A stretch of 64,000 bases of DNA from Dehalococcoidia bacterium. GTDB taxonomy: Bacteria > Chloroflexota > Dehalococcoidia > GIF9 > UBA5629. This document shows positions 1-7,627 of this stretch, in pieces. Position 1 is the stretch's first letter. Each line of letters begins with the position of its first letter. Below the pieces are notes generated by a model, which was not told the origin of the DNA, ran no database searches, and was given only the letters and a program-made list of their open reading frames with translations. Position numbers and translations under genes: made by a program. Location of the stretch: positions 930,001 through 994,000 of the forward strand of contig JBAZEK010000001.1 in the NCBI GenBank assembly GCA_041653995.1. The letters run 5' to 3'.

Positions 1-216
1 TGCCGGATAAATGTTGTCATGAAAGATAAAAGTGTTATCAGCGACAGTCTGGATAACGTCACTCCCATGACTGATGAACAGGTAGCTGATAACTTTAAAA
101 CCCAGGCCAATCGATTTTTGAAGCATAGGCAGGCTGAGGAATTAACAGATAGTATTTATAACCTGGAGAAGATAGAAAATATACGAGAAATGACCAAACT
201 ATTTGTTAAAAAATAG
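1..216 (+). CDS. Hypothetical protein, possibly cut by the left edge
   Basis: A charged, helical reading frame that stops at 216. The frame is open to base 1, so this may be the C-terminal end of a longer protein. The first internal ATG is at 19 and would give 65 residues, but no clear ribosome binding site precedes it. I recognise no domain. The tail is rich in Lys, Glu and Ile. It ends before the tRNA gene on the other strand. Confidence is limited by the length and the missing upstream sequence. Confidence 0.4.
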   Translation, partial: CRINVVMKDKSVISDSLDNVTPMTDEQVADNFKTQANRFLKHRQAEELTDSIYNLEKIENIREMTKLFVKK

Positions 217-260
217 TCAGACCTGCTTGATGAGCTTCTCTTATTTCAATTTTAATAGTC

Positions 261-336
261 TGGTGGAGATAGGGGGATTCGAACCCCCGACCTCTGCGAT
301 GCGAACGCAGCGCTCTCCCAATTGAGCTATATCCCC
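261..336 (-). tRNA. tRNA-Ala (anticodon CGC)
   Basis: On the minus strand the sequence folds as a complete cloverleaf. The 7-bp acceptor stem starts GGGGATA and contains the G3:U70 wobble pair that identifies alanine tRNAs. The anticodon stem CTGCG/CGCAG encloses loop TTCGCAT, giving anticodon CGC. The T arm carries GGTTCGAAT. The 3' CCA is encoded at 261-263. Confidence 0.95.
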
Positions 337-386
337 ACGGGATTTGTATACTATCAAGGCCTATAAACCGTGTCAAGATTGATGGA

Positions 387-686
387 CTAACGCCTGCGCT
401 GCGGCTTGCGCTTGCCGCCGAAGCGGCCGCCGCCTCCGTGCTTGTCGCGCGGCATGGACTCGCTGATATCGAGCGTCCTTTCCTTGAGTTGCTTGCCCTT
501 GAGCGCAGCGATGGCGGCCGCACCCTCATCCTTGTTGGCCATCTCCACAAATGCAAAGCCCCTCGGCTGACCGCTGTACTTATCCTTGATGATGGACACG
601 GAGGTCACCTCGCCAAAAGGTGCGAACTCCGCCCTGATATCTTCCTCGGTCACATCACGGGCCAGGTTGCCCAGAAAAATATTCAT
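387..686 (-). CDS. RNA-binding protein with one RRM domain
   Basis: A 99-residue protein that is almost entirely one RNA recognition motif. RNP2 (IFLGNL) is at residues 3-8 and RNP1 (RGFAFVEM) at about 42-49. A short basic, glycine-rich tail (GGGGRFGGKRKPQRRR) follows. This is the usual build of the small single-RRM proteins of cyanobacteria and anaerobes that bind single-stranded RNA, often in the cold or under stress. A strong ribosome binding site (GGAGGTG) lies just upstream of the ATG at 686. It stands alone, between tRNA-Ala and the acyl-CoA synthetase gene on the same strand. Confidence 0.9.
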   Translation of the reverse strand: MNIFLGNLARDVTEEDIRAEFAPFGEVTSVSIIKDKYSGQPRGFAFVEMANKDEGAAAIAALKGKQLKERTLDISESMPRDKHGGGGRFGGKRKPQRRR

Positions 687-793
687 GCGAGCACCTCCAA
701 TTTATTTCTCATGCCTCCAACGAGGCTTTTCAAACAGGCCCTGTCCAACGGCAGTGAACGCCGTAACCGGCCTGAAGACAACGTATCAAGTGT

Positions 794-809
794 CCGGCCC
801 CGCGGCCGG
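794..809. other. Short GC hairpin between acdB and the RRM gene
   Basis: CCGGCC and GGCCGG arms enclose a CCGC loop, in the 149-base gap downstream of the acyl-CoA synthetase gene. No U-tract follows on either strand, so it is at best a weak transcription terminator. Nothing else is visible in the gap apart from the ribosome binding site of the RRM gene. Confidence 0.3.
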
Positions 810-835
810 TCGTGAGGTTTAAAGGAAATCCGCTT

Positions 836-1537
836 CTATTTAGCGGATTCAAGTATGATCCTGGCGTCGACCGCTATGGCCCCGTCCTTATAGGCGAAAA
901 CCGGGTTGAGGTCGAGCTCCTTGATCTCGGGATTCTTGTCCACGAACTCGGATACTTTGATGATCAAGTCTTCAAGGAAGGGCACGTCGGCCGGATCATG
1001 GCCGCGGTAACCTTTGAGTATGGGGAAGCCTTTTATCTCGGTGATCATCTCGGCCGCATCCCTTTTCGTCATAGGGACGATGCGGAAGGAGACGTCCTTG
1101 AGCACCTCGACCAGGATTCCGCCCAGGCCGAACATTATGACAGGACCGAACTGGGCGTCCTTGGTCATACCGATAATGACTTCGATGCCCTGTTTGGCCA
1201 TCTTTTGCACCGAAACGCCGATGATTTTAGCCTTGGGATAGTGCTTCTTGATGCCGGCCAGTATCTCCGTATAAGCCTTGCCCGCCTGCGTGGCGTTCAA
1301 AATCGATAATTTCACACCACCGGCGTCGCTCTTGTGCACCACGTCGGGGGAGACAATTTTCATGGCCACGGGATAACCCAGCTTGGCGGCTATCTCCACG
1401 GCCTCAGCCTTGGATGTCGCCAGCCTGGTCTCGACCACGGGTATGCGCGCCGCCTTGAGCAATTCCTTGGACTCTATCTCGGTCAGGAGGGTCCTCTTCT
1501 CCTTCGCAGCCTTGGCCATAATCTCAGCTTTTGTCAT
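836..1537 (-). CDS. acdB: Acetate/acyl-CoA synthetase (ADP-forming), beta subunit
   Basis: A 233-residue ATP-grasp protein of the usual length for the separate beta subunit of ADP-forming acetyl-CoA synthetase. That enzyme converts acyl-CoA, ADP and phosphate to the free acid, CoA and ATP, making ATP by substrate-level phosphorylation in the cytoplasm. The ATP-grasp fold spans the protein. The segment VVHKSDAGGV at about 67-75 contains His68, which matches the second phosphohistidine site known in this family. The C-terminal ELDLNPVFAY segment matches the end of the fold. No alpha subunit (CoA-binding) gene is visible beside it, so its partner must be encoded elsewhere. A strong SD (GAGGAGATATACG) precedes the start. 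Confidence 0.88.
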   Translation of the reverse strand: MTKAEIMAKAAKEKRTLLTEIESKELLKAARIPVVETRLATSKAEAVEIAAKLGYPVAMKIVSPDVVHKSDAGGVKLSILNATQAGKAYTEILAGIKKHYPKAKIIGVSVQKMAKQGIEVIIGMTKDAQFGPVIMFGLGGILVEVLKDVSFRIVPMTKRDAAEMITEIKGFPILKGYRGHDPADVPFLEDLIIKVSEFVDKNPEIKELDLNPVFAYKDGAIAVDARIILESAK

Positions 1538-1664
1538 CGTATATCTCCTCGTTAGTTTGGGATAGCCGGCGCATCACGACGCGGAAAAACGGCTACATTT
1601 TAGCCAATCTATAGTCCGATTGCAAAATGCCTGCATAACATTATATCATTACTTGTTTTGAACA

Positions 1665-1681
1665 GGGGCCCGCACGGCCCC
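1665..1681 (+). other. Leader hairpin upstream of the Fe-S flavoprotein gene
   Basis: GGGGCC and GGCCCC pair across a CGCAC loop, 24 bases before the TTG start at 1706. A possible promoter lies just upstream: TTGCAA at 1620-1625, a 16-base spacer, then TATATC at 1642-1647. That would place the hairpin in the 5' leader. There is no U-tract after it on the plus strand, so it is not an obvious terminator. Confidence 0.3.
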
Positions 1682-1705
1682 GATACCAGAGAGGGCTGTT
1701 GAGCG

Positions 1706-2284
1706 TTGAAATTATTATGCATATCGGGCAGCCCCCGCCGCGGAGGCAACACCGACCGCCTGCTGAACGAGGCCATCATAGGAGCAGCCGGCAAGGGCGC
1801 ACAGATCAAGCATATCGTGCTGGCCGACCTGGATATCGCACCCTGCGCCCACTGCGACGGCTGCATCCAGACCGGGGGACGCTGCGTGATGGAAGACGAC
1901 ATGCAACAGATACATGCGGATATCAGGGAGTACGACCGCTTCATCGTGGCCTCGCCCATCTACTTCATGGGCCTCACCGCCCAGGTCAAGGCCATGATCG
2001 ACCGCTGCCAGGCCCTGTGGGTGATCAAGAACCTGTTGAAATTGCCCGTCGGCCTGAATAAAGGCACGGCTCGCAGGGGCGCGTTCATCTCCGTCGGGGC
2101 CACCGGCTACAGCAACCTGTTCACAGGATCGATCGTCACCATGAAGAGCTGGTACAAGACGCTGGATATCGAGTACGCCGATGAGCTGCTGGTACCCGAA
2201 ATGGACAGATACAACGCGTCTGCCGGACGGCAGGAACTCCTCTCCCGGGCGCGCTCACTGGGCCGGCAGATCGTAGAGAATTAA
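1706..2284 (+). CDS. Iron-sulfur flavoprotein / NADPH-dependent FMN reductase family
   Basis: A 192-residue flavodoxin-fold protein. The N-terminus (CISGSPRRGGNTD) is the phosphate-binding loop for FMN. Cys47, Cys50, Cys53 and Cys60 form the compact CX2CX2CX6C motif of archaeal and clostridial iron-sulfur flavoproteins (Isf), which bind a 4Fe-4S cluster next to FMN. The segment ASPIYFMGLTAQVKAMIDR is typical of the family. The start is TTG at 1706 with a purine-rich site upstream. It lies 23 bases before the acyl-CoA dehydrogenase gene and probably shares its transcript, which suggests a role in moving low-potential electrons, though the electron partner is unknown. Confidence 0.85.
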   Translation: MKLLCISGSPRRGGNTDRLLNEAIIGAAGKGAQIKHIVLADLDIAPCAHCDGCIQTGGRCVMEDDMQQIHADIREYDRFIVASPIYFMGLTAQVKAMIDRCQALWVIKNLLKLPVGLNKGTARRGAFISVGATGYSNLFTGSIVTMKSWYKTLDIEYADELLVPEMDRYNASAGRQELLSRARSLGRQIVEN

Positions 2285-2307
2285 TTAAAAATCTCAAGGA
2301 GGCACAT

Positions 2308-3450
2308 ATGGATTTCTTTTTAACCGAGGAACAGAAGATGTTCCAGGCCATGGTGCGCGATTTCGCCACCAACGTGGTGAAGCCGGAGGCCGTAAAGATC
2401 GACGAGGAGGGCAAGTTCCCGGCCGAGATATTCAAGAAAGCCGCCGAGCTGGGCCTGTTCGGCATCACTATCGACGAAAAATACGGCGGCAGCGGCGGCG
2501 ATTACCTGTCCATGACGATCTGCTGCGAAGAGCTGGCCAAAGCCTCGGGCGGACTGGCCGCCATCTTCCTGGCCAACCTGTCGCTGGCCTGTTACCCCAT
2601 CTACAAGTTCGGCACCGAGGAGCAGAAAAAGAAATACGTGTCGGCCGTCGCCAAAGGCGAGAAGATCTGCTGCTTCGTGCTGACCGAGCCGGGGGCCGGC
2701 AGCGACGCCGGCGCGACGCAGACCACGGCGACCAAAGAAGGCGACAAGGTCGTGATCAACGGCAACAAGATATTCATCACCAACGGCGCCGAGGCCTCCA
2801 TCGCGGTGGTCTTCGCCATGGAAGATAAGTCCAAGGGCACCAGGGGCATCTCCGCTTACATCGTGGAGAGCAACACTCCGGGCTACTCGGTGGGCAAGCT
2901 GGAGCACAAGATGGGCATTCACGGCTCGTCCACGGCGGAGCTCGTATTTGAGAATTGTAAGATACCCGCGTCCAACCAGCTGGGTGAATCGGGCCGCGGC
3001 CTCCGCTACGCCATGGAGTCCATCGACGCCAGCCGCGTCACCGTGGCCGCCCAGGCGCTGGGCATCTCGCAGGCCGCCTTCGAAGACGCGCTGGCCTACT
3101 CGCAGACGCGCGTCCAGTTCGGCAAGCCGCTGTGCCAGCACCAGGCCATACAGTGGATGCTGGCCGATATGGCGACGCAGATCGACGCCGCAAGATTAAT
3201 GGTCTACCGCGCGGCCTGGCTGAAGGACCAGAACCTGCCCTATATGAAAGAAGCGGCCATGGCCAAGCTCTACGCCGCCGAGGTCTCCAATTTCGTCACC
3301 AACAAGGCCCTGCAGATACACGGAGGCTACGGCTATTGCAGGGACTATCCCATGGAGCGCTACCTGCGCGACGCCAAGATAACCGAGATTTACGAAGGGA
3401 CTTCCGAGATGCAGCGCATGACCATTGCGCGCGCCATCACAACTCAGTAA
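2308..3450 (+). CDS. Acyl-CoA dehydrogenase (short-chain/butyryl-CoA type)
   Basis: A 380-residue enzyme of normal length for FAD acyl-CoA dehydrogenases, which form the 2,3-enoyl-CoA and pass electrons to ETF. The FAD and substrate motifs FVLTEPGAGSDAG (about 127-139) and the C-terminal IHGGYGYCRDYPMER are present. The catalytic base is Glu363 in IYEGTSEMQR. A strong AAGGAGG site precedes the ATG. Its likely partners in this window are EtfBA at 42-44.5 kb and the crotonase and thiolase. Exact chain-length preference cannot be read from the sequence. Confidence 0.93.
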   Translation: MDFFLTEEQKMFQAMVRDFATNVVKPEAVKIDEEGKFPAEIFKKAAELGLFGITIDEKYGGSGGDYLSMTICCEELAKASGGLAAIFLANLSLACYPIYKFGTEEQKKKYVSAVAKGEKICCFVLTEPGAGSDAGATQTTATKEGDKVVINGNKIFITNGAEASIAVVFAMEDKSKGTRGISAYIVESNTPGYSVGKLEHKMGIHGSSTAELVFENCKIPASNQLGESGRGLRYAMESIDASRVTVAAQALGISQAAFEDALAYSQTRVQFGKPLCQHQAIQWMLADMATQIDAARLMVYRAAWLKDQNLPYMKEAAMAKLYAAEVSNFVTNKALQIHGGYGYCRDYPMERYLRDAKITEIYEGTSEMQRMTIARAITTQ

Positions 3451-3469
3451 AGAGATCTGAATAAAACGG

Positions 3470-4393
3470 CTAACGCCTGGCGGCTCCGCGCAGTTCAGCG
3501 ACGCTGCGGATACCCTCGGCCTCGAGGTATTTCGCAAGATCGTCCACCACAGCCAGCGTCGCGCGCGGGTCGGCCAGGCCGGCCGTTCCCACCTGGATTG
3601 CGGTCGCGCCCGCCAGGATGAACTCCAGGGCGTCCGCCGCGTTCATGATACCGCCGCATCCGATAACAGGTATTTTGACGCAGCCCGCCACCCTGTAGAC
3701 CATCAGCAGCGCGATCGGCTTGATGGCGGGGCCCGACAATCCGCCGTTAATATTCCCCAGCGCAGGCCTGCGCTGCTTCACATCTATGGCCATGCCGCTG
3801 ACCGTGTTGATCAGCGACAGCGCGTCTGCGCCCGCCTTCTCCACCGCCTGAGCGATGGATACGATATCCGTCACGTTGGGGCTGAGCTTGACCATGACCG
3901 GCAGCGAGGTGGCCTTTTTAACGGCGCGGGTGACTTCTGCAGCCGTGGACCGATCGGTGCCGAACTGCATCCCGCCTCTGCTCACGTTGGGGCAGCTTAT
4001 ATTCACCTCGATGCCGCCGACACCCGCCACACCCTCGAGTTTGGCCGCCACCATGGCATATTCATCGACAGAGTTGCCGGCGATGTTGACCAGCACCGGC
4101 ACGCTCCATTTAGCCCACATGGGCGCCTTCTCCGCTATCAGTGCCTCCACGCCGATGTTCTGCAGGCCCACCGAGTTTAAAACGCCGCCCGTGACCTCGA
4201 TGATGCGCGGTTGGGGATTGCCGTCGCGCGGCTCCAGCGTGGTGCCCTTGCAGATGACGGCGCCGAGTTTATTCACGTCGACCAGGTCGCCGTATTCGTC
4301 CCCATATCCCCAGGTGCCAGAGGCGGCCATCACGGGATTGGCCAATCGAAGGGTAGAGGTGATATGAACGCTGAGATCAGCCTTCTTACTCAT
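3470..4393 (-). CDS. pyrD: Dihydroorotate dehydrogenase, catalytic subunit (class 1B type)
   Basis: A 307-residue FMN TIM-barrel enzyme of pyrimidine biosynthesis that oxidises dihydroorotate to orotate. The active-site loop NISCPNVSRGG places the catalytic cysteine at residue 134, as in class 1 enzymes. FMN-phosphate binding is seen in VIGCGGIMNAADALEF and AIQVGTAGL. Length and the catalytic cysteine favour the NAD-linked 1B type, but no pyrK gene is adjacent. The start overlaps the stop of the upstream gene by four bases (ATGA), so the two are translationally coupled. It converges with the acyl-CoA dehydrogenase gene. Confidence 0.92.
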   Translation of the reverse strand: MSKKADLSVHITSTLRLANPVMAASGTWGYGDEYGDLVDVNKLGAVICKGTTLEPRDGNPQPRIIEVTGGVLNSVGLQNIGVEALIAEKAPMWAKWSVPVLVNIAGNSVDEYAMVAAKLEGVAGVGGIEVNISCPNVSRGGMQFGTDRSTAAEVTRAVKKATSLPVMVKLSPNVTDIVSIAQAVEKAGADALSLINTVSGMAIDVKQRRPALGNINGGLSGPAIKPIALLMVYRVAGCVKIPVIGCGGIMNAADALEFILAGATAIQVGTAGLADPRATLAVVDDLAKYLEAEGIRSVAELRGAARR

Positions 4394-4716
4394 ATATTGA
4401 CGTCCGGCCTCAGCTTTTTAACCCTGTTGACCTTGCCCTGCATCGTCAATTTCCGGTCGCAGCGGTCGTCTATCTTTAGCGTGGTTACGACGCGCAGCGC
4501 CCCTTTTTTAAAGGGAACCTCGTGCATGGCCCGCGTGACCTTGAGCACCTGGTCCAGCGGACCCTCCAGTATGGTGCCCATGGGCGTTAGGCGGTGCTTT
4601 ACGCCGCTGTTCCCGATCAGCACGTCCATGCAGCCGGCGACATACTCGCTGACGCTCGCGCTGCCGGTCCCCAGCGGCACGACCGATATCTCGGCAACGA
4701 CATTTCTCTTATTCAT
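4390..4716 (-). CDS. MTH1187/YkoF-type thiamine-binding family protein
   Basis: A 108-residue protein with the features of the DUF77 (MTH1187) family: an N-terminal AEISVVPLGTG strand, the central GVKHRLTPMGTILEG segment, and the ferredoxin-like fold length of about 100 residues. Members bind thiamine or related small ligands; the cellular role is poorly defined. The ORF overlaps pyrD by four bases and both probably come from one transcript whose promoter lies in the divergent gap to rimI. No thiamine genes are nearby. Confidence 0.8.
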   Translation of the reverse strand: MNKRNVVAEISVVPLGTGSASVSEYVAGCMDVLIGNSGVKHRLTPMGTILEGPLDQVLKVTRAMHEVPFKKGALRVVTTLKIDDRCDRKLTMQGKVNRVKKLRPDVNI

Positions 4717-4800
4717 GACTGCTCTTTTTTATCTATAGTATATACAAGCTCACCGCGAAATTACAGGCACTTCCGGTCAAACGCACAGCCGTTACAAATA

Positions 4801-4809
4801 TGCTAAAAT
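4801..4809 (+). promoter_or_regulatory. Possible extended -10 promoter for rimI
   Basis: TGCTAAAAT has the TGn extension directly before a TAAAAT hexamer. It predicts a start near 4816, about 20 bases before the ATG at 4837. No good -35 is seen, so confidence is low. Confidence 0.3.
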
Positions 4810-4836
4810 TTTATATCTGCAGGTTGAACGGCTCAA

Positions 4837-5484
4837 ATGGAGAGTAGCACCTATCACATCAGGAATATGGCCGACAGGGACATTGCGCAGGCCCTGGAGA
4901 TCGACCTGGACGCCTTCCCCAGCCAATGGCCGCATCCGACCTCGAGCTCTTTCCACCATGAGATGCGCAACAAGCTGGCGCACTACGTTGTGATCTGCCG
5001 CGGCGGCGGCGCGGCGGCGGACAACGGCCATCGAGTCATCGGACTGAGAGAGGTGCTATTATATTTCAAGCAGATATTTTCTCGCGACCGTATCACCGGC
5101 ACGCCCGCAGCCGCGGAATACCTGGTGGGCATGGCGGGTATCTGGATGATGGTGGACGAGGCGCACATCGTGACCATCGCCGTGAGGAGGTCGCACCGAC
5201 ACCAGGGGCTGGGAGAGTGGCTGCTGATCAGCCTCATCGAGCTCTCCAGGAAGCTGCGGGCCAAATATGTTACGCTGGAGGTGCGCGAGTCCAACAGGAC
5301 CGCGCAGGCGCTTTACGAGAAATACGGCTTCACCAGAGCCGGCACGAGGAGAAAATATTACTCGGATAACGGAGAGGACGCGCTGATCATGACCACCTGC
5401 GAGCTGGATTCGCCGTCCTACCTTGAAAGGCTGCAAAGGCTCAGGCAGGAGCACAACGCCCGCTGGAGCCATTGCGCCGTATGA
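4837..5484 (+). CDS. rimI: GNAT acetyltransferase, RimI-like (ribosomal protein S18 alanine N-acetyltransferase)
   Basis: A 215-residue GNAT-fold protein. The acetyl-CoA loop is RRSHRHQGLG at about 117-126, followed by the LEVRESNRTAQALYEKYGF segment that marks RimI (the Asn and Tyr of the family's catalytic region). RimI acetylates the N-terminal alanine of ribosomal protein S18. The protein is about 60 residues longer than the E. coli form: there is an insert of roughly 40 residues between the first strands (about 53-95) and a C-terminal extension. The next gene starts 26 bases downstream and may be co-transcribed. Confidence 0.82.
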   Translation: MESSTYHIRNMADRDIAQALEIDLDAFPSQWPHPTSSSFHHEMRNKLAHYVVICRGGGAAADNGHRVIGLREVLLYFKQIFSRDRITGTPAAAEYLVGMAGIWMMVDEAHIVTIAVRRSHRHQGLGEWLLISLIELSRKLRAKYVTLEVRESNRTAQALYEKYGFTRAGTRRKYYSDNGEDALIMTTCELDSPSYLERLQRLRQEHNARWSHCAV

Positions 5485-5510
5485 AAATGAACTGAAATGG
5501 AGAATCGATT

Positions 5511-6098
5511 ATGGGTGAGATGAAAAGTTCGTGGCAGATAGCCATGGAAAAGGCCGAAAAGCTGGGCAAGGTCAGCCCGGAGGAGATCAACAGCATAAAA
5601 TACGTGCCCGAGGGGAACAGGATCGCCTCCCAGTACCTGCAGGATGAGAAATCGGACCTGATGGCCGAGCTGGCAAAGTTCCCGGCCGGCGACGCCGCCG
5701 TGCACGTTAAAAAGGGCATCGACGAGATACTGCTGCGCAACATCAGCCTGCCCCACAACGAGGAGGACATGCGCCGCACCAACCGCGCCATGGCCGGGTT
5801 GCGGCTGATCAAGGAAAACAAAAAACAGCTCGAGACCGCTCTGGGGCTGATCAACAACCTGCTCAACCAGTACCAGCAGGCGCTCAAACAGACCTACGAG
5901 GAGTTCAAGAAGAAGGCCGAGATGACCATACAGCAGGCCTCGCGCAGCCCGCGCCCGCAGCGCGGCGACCAGATGCCGCTGGAGCAGAGGCTTCAGTTGC
6001 AGATACAGGAAGAGTGGCGCCAGATACACAGCGAGCTGGACGCCCAGTACGGCAAGGCGCTGGACGAGCACAAGCAGAAGATCAGGGACATCGCCTGA
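5511..6098 (+). CDS. Conserved-looking helical protein of unknown function
   Basis: A 195-residue protein that is nearly all predicted helix and strongly charged, with no signal peptide or membrane segment. Residues about 100-150 look like a coiled coil (NKKQLETALGLINNLL, then a Lys/Glu-rich run). A short Pro/Arg-rich linker (SRSPRPQRGD) separates it from a final helical segment of about 45 residues. I do not recognise the family with certainty. It has good coding character and a usable ATG 26 bases after rimI, so it is probably in the same transcript. Confidence 0.7.
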   Translation: MGEMKSSWQIAMEKAEKLGKVSPEEINSIKYVPEGNRIASQYLQDEKSDLMAELAKFPAGDAAVHVKKGIDEILLRNISLPHNEEDMRRTNRAMAGLRLIKENKKQLETALGLINNLLNQYQQALKQTYEEFKKKAEMTIQQASRSPRPQRGDQMPLEQRLQLQIQEEWRQIHSELDAQYGKALDEHKQKIRDIA

Positions 6099-6108
6099 GT
6101 GTACCTTA

Positions 6109-6975
6109 TCAGGCCCGGAAAGCGCGCTCCTTCCAGAACGGGTAGAAATCAGGCATGTCGCTGCTGACCTTCATGGGGAATTTAGGGGGCCGCTTCTCCA
6201 GGAAGGACGCCACTCCCTCCATCACGTCTTTCTCGCCGTAGATCCAGTTCAGCGCTTTGGTCTCCAGTATATGGGCCTCCATGGGATGGTCCGCGCCCAG
6301 CATCTTCCACATCAACTGCCTGCAGATGGCCACCGATATGGACGAGCTGTTGTCGGCGATGCCGGCCGCTATCTCCCTGGCCCTGGGTATCAGGTCCTCC
6401 GGCTCCACCAGCTCGCTCACCAGCCTCTTCTCGTAGGCCTCCTGCGCGCTGAAGACGCGCCCGCTGTAGACCCATTCCGCCGCGGCCCCCATGCCCACCA
6501 GGCGGGGCAGAAACCAGGTGGCGGCGCCGTCCAGTATGATGCCCCTCCTGGCGAAGACGAATCCCATCTTTGCGCCCTTAACCGCTATACGCACGTCCAT
6601 GGGCAGCGTCATGGTGATGCCGAAGCCCACGGCCGGACCGTTGATGGCCGCTATGACCGGCTTTTTCATATCGTAGATGCGCAGGCAGACCACGCCCCCC
6701 TCATCCCGGCGGGGAGCGTTATCCGCCTTGCCCGTGAACCTGTCGTGAAACGAGTCCAGCTTGCTCTCGTCCGACAGGTTGGCGCCGGCGCAGAAGGCCC
6801 TGCCCGCCCCCGTCACGATAACCACGCGCACGCTGTCATCATTGTCGGCCCGGTCGAAGGCCGCGGCCAGCTCGGCGCAGGCGGACGAATTGACCGCGTT
6901 CATGATCTCGGGCTGGTTGAGCGTCAGCATCAGTATATTGTCGGATACCTCGTATTTAAGATAGTTGAACTCCAT
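6109..6975 (-). CDS. Enoyl-CoA hydratase/isomerase (crotonase) family protein
   Basis: A 288-residue crotonase-fold protein. The oxyanion-hole segments are AFCAGANL (about 61-68) and INGPAVGFGITM (about 112-123). The region that normally carries the second catalytic glutamate reads GIILDGAATWFLPRLVG, with Asp where many homologues have Glu, so hydratase activity on simple enoyl-CoAs is not assured. The C-terminal half has the usual EKRLVSELV helix. An AGGAGG-type site (AAGGAGGGCAA) precedes the ATG. It is likely part of acyl-CoA metabolism together with the dehydrogenase and thiolase in this window. Confidence 0.85.
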   Translation of the reverse strand: MEFNYLKYEVSDNILMLTLNQPEIMNAVNSSACAELAAAFDRADNDDSVRVVIVTGAGRAFCAGANLSDESKLDSFHDRFTGKADNAPRRDEGGVVCLRIYDMKKPVIAAINGPAVGFGITMTLPMDVRIAVKGAKMGFVFARRGIILDGAATWFLPRLVGMGAAAEWVYSGRVFSAQEAYEKRLVSELVEPEDLIPRAREIAAGIADNSSSISVAICRQLMWKMLGADHPMEAHILETKALNWIYGEKDVMEGVASFLEKRPPKFPMKVSSDMPDFYPFWKERAFRA

Positions 6976-7066
6976 TTGCCCTCCTTATGTAAAGCGAAGA
7001 TATATCACGGCCTTACCCGCCGGCCTGCTATTATAAATTATTGCGATATCAAATGGCAGACACATT

Positions 7067-7075
7067 TGTTATAAT
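7067..7075 (+). promoter_or_regulatory. Extended -10 promoter, TGTTATAAT, placing +1 at the ATG
   Basis: TGTTATAAT is a perfect extended -10 element. With standard spacing the transcript would begin at 7082, which is the A of the lipoprotein's ATG, and no ribosome binding site lies between. This predicts a leaderless mRNA. The identical element at the same distance is found on the other strand before 8610. Confidence 0.5.
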
Positions 7076-7081
7076 GCGATT

Positions 7082-7627
7082 ATGCGATACACCGCAGCCG
7101 CAGCCGTTGTTGCGCTGTCCCTCGTGCTGGTCATTCTGCCGGCCGCGGGCTGCGGGTCCTGCGCGCCCGACCCGCTGCCGGGCGGCGTGAAGATTTACTC
7201 GGGAGACAAGGCCATGGAGACGGAGCCGGAGCAGCCGCCGCAAACCCCTCCTCCGCAGCCGGTGACCCAGCCGGCAATACAGACCAAAGAGCGGCATGAG
7301 ACCGTCACGGACGCCAACAGCGTGTTCTCCATCGGTGCGCCCGCCGTCGGCTACATCGAGGAGCGCTGGGTCACGACGCAACAGCCGGTGAATTTCTGGT
7401 TCGAATACCTGACGCCCGACATGTCGCTGACGTTGAACGGTGTGCCTGTGGAGATAACCACCCGCTACGGCGCGGGCAAGACCGCGTTCACAACCGGCGT
7501 CACCAGCTTCAGCTACGTGATGAAGTACACTTCCACGCAGCAGCTTTCGTACAACCTGCGCATCGTGCCTTCGACCCCGGGCGCGTCGGTCCCCATGGTT
7601 ACCAGGGAGACCTGGATCGCGCCCTAA
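7082..7627 (+). CDS. Putative lipoprotein, unknown function
   Basis: A 181-residue exported protein. Residues 1-24 are a signal peptide ending in the lipobox LPAAGC, so the mature N-terminus should be a lipidated cysteine. A Pro/Gln/Glu-rich linker (about 40-65) leads to a beta-rich domain of about 110 residues (GYIEERWVTTQQPVNFW onward), which has no recognised family. No Shine-Dalgarno sequence is present; an extended -10 element predicts a leaderless transcript starting at the ATG. The stop overlaps the convergent lipoprotein gene by four bases. Confidence 0.75.
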   Translation: MRYTAAAAVVALSLVLVILPAAGCGSCAPDPLPGGVKIYSGDKAMETEPEQPPQTPPPQPVTQPAIQTKERHETVTDANSVFSIGAPAVGYIEERWVTTQQPVNFWFEYLTPDMSLTLNGVPVEITTRYGAGKTAFTTGVTSFSYVMKYTSTQQLSYNLRIVPSTPGASVPMVTRETWIAP

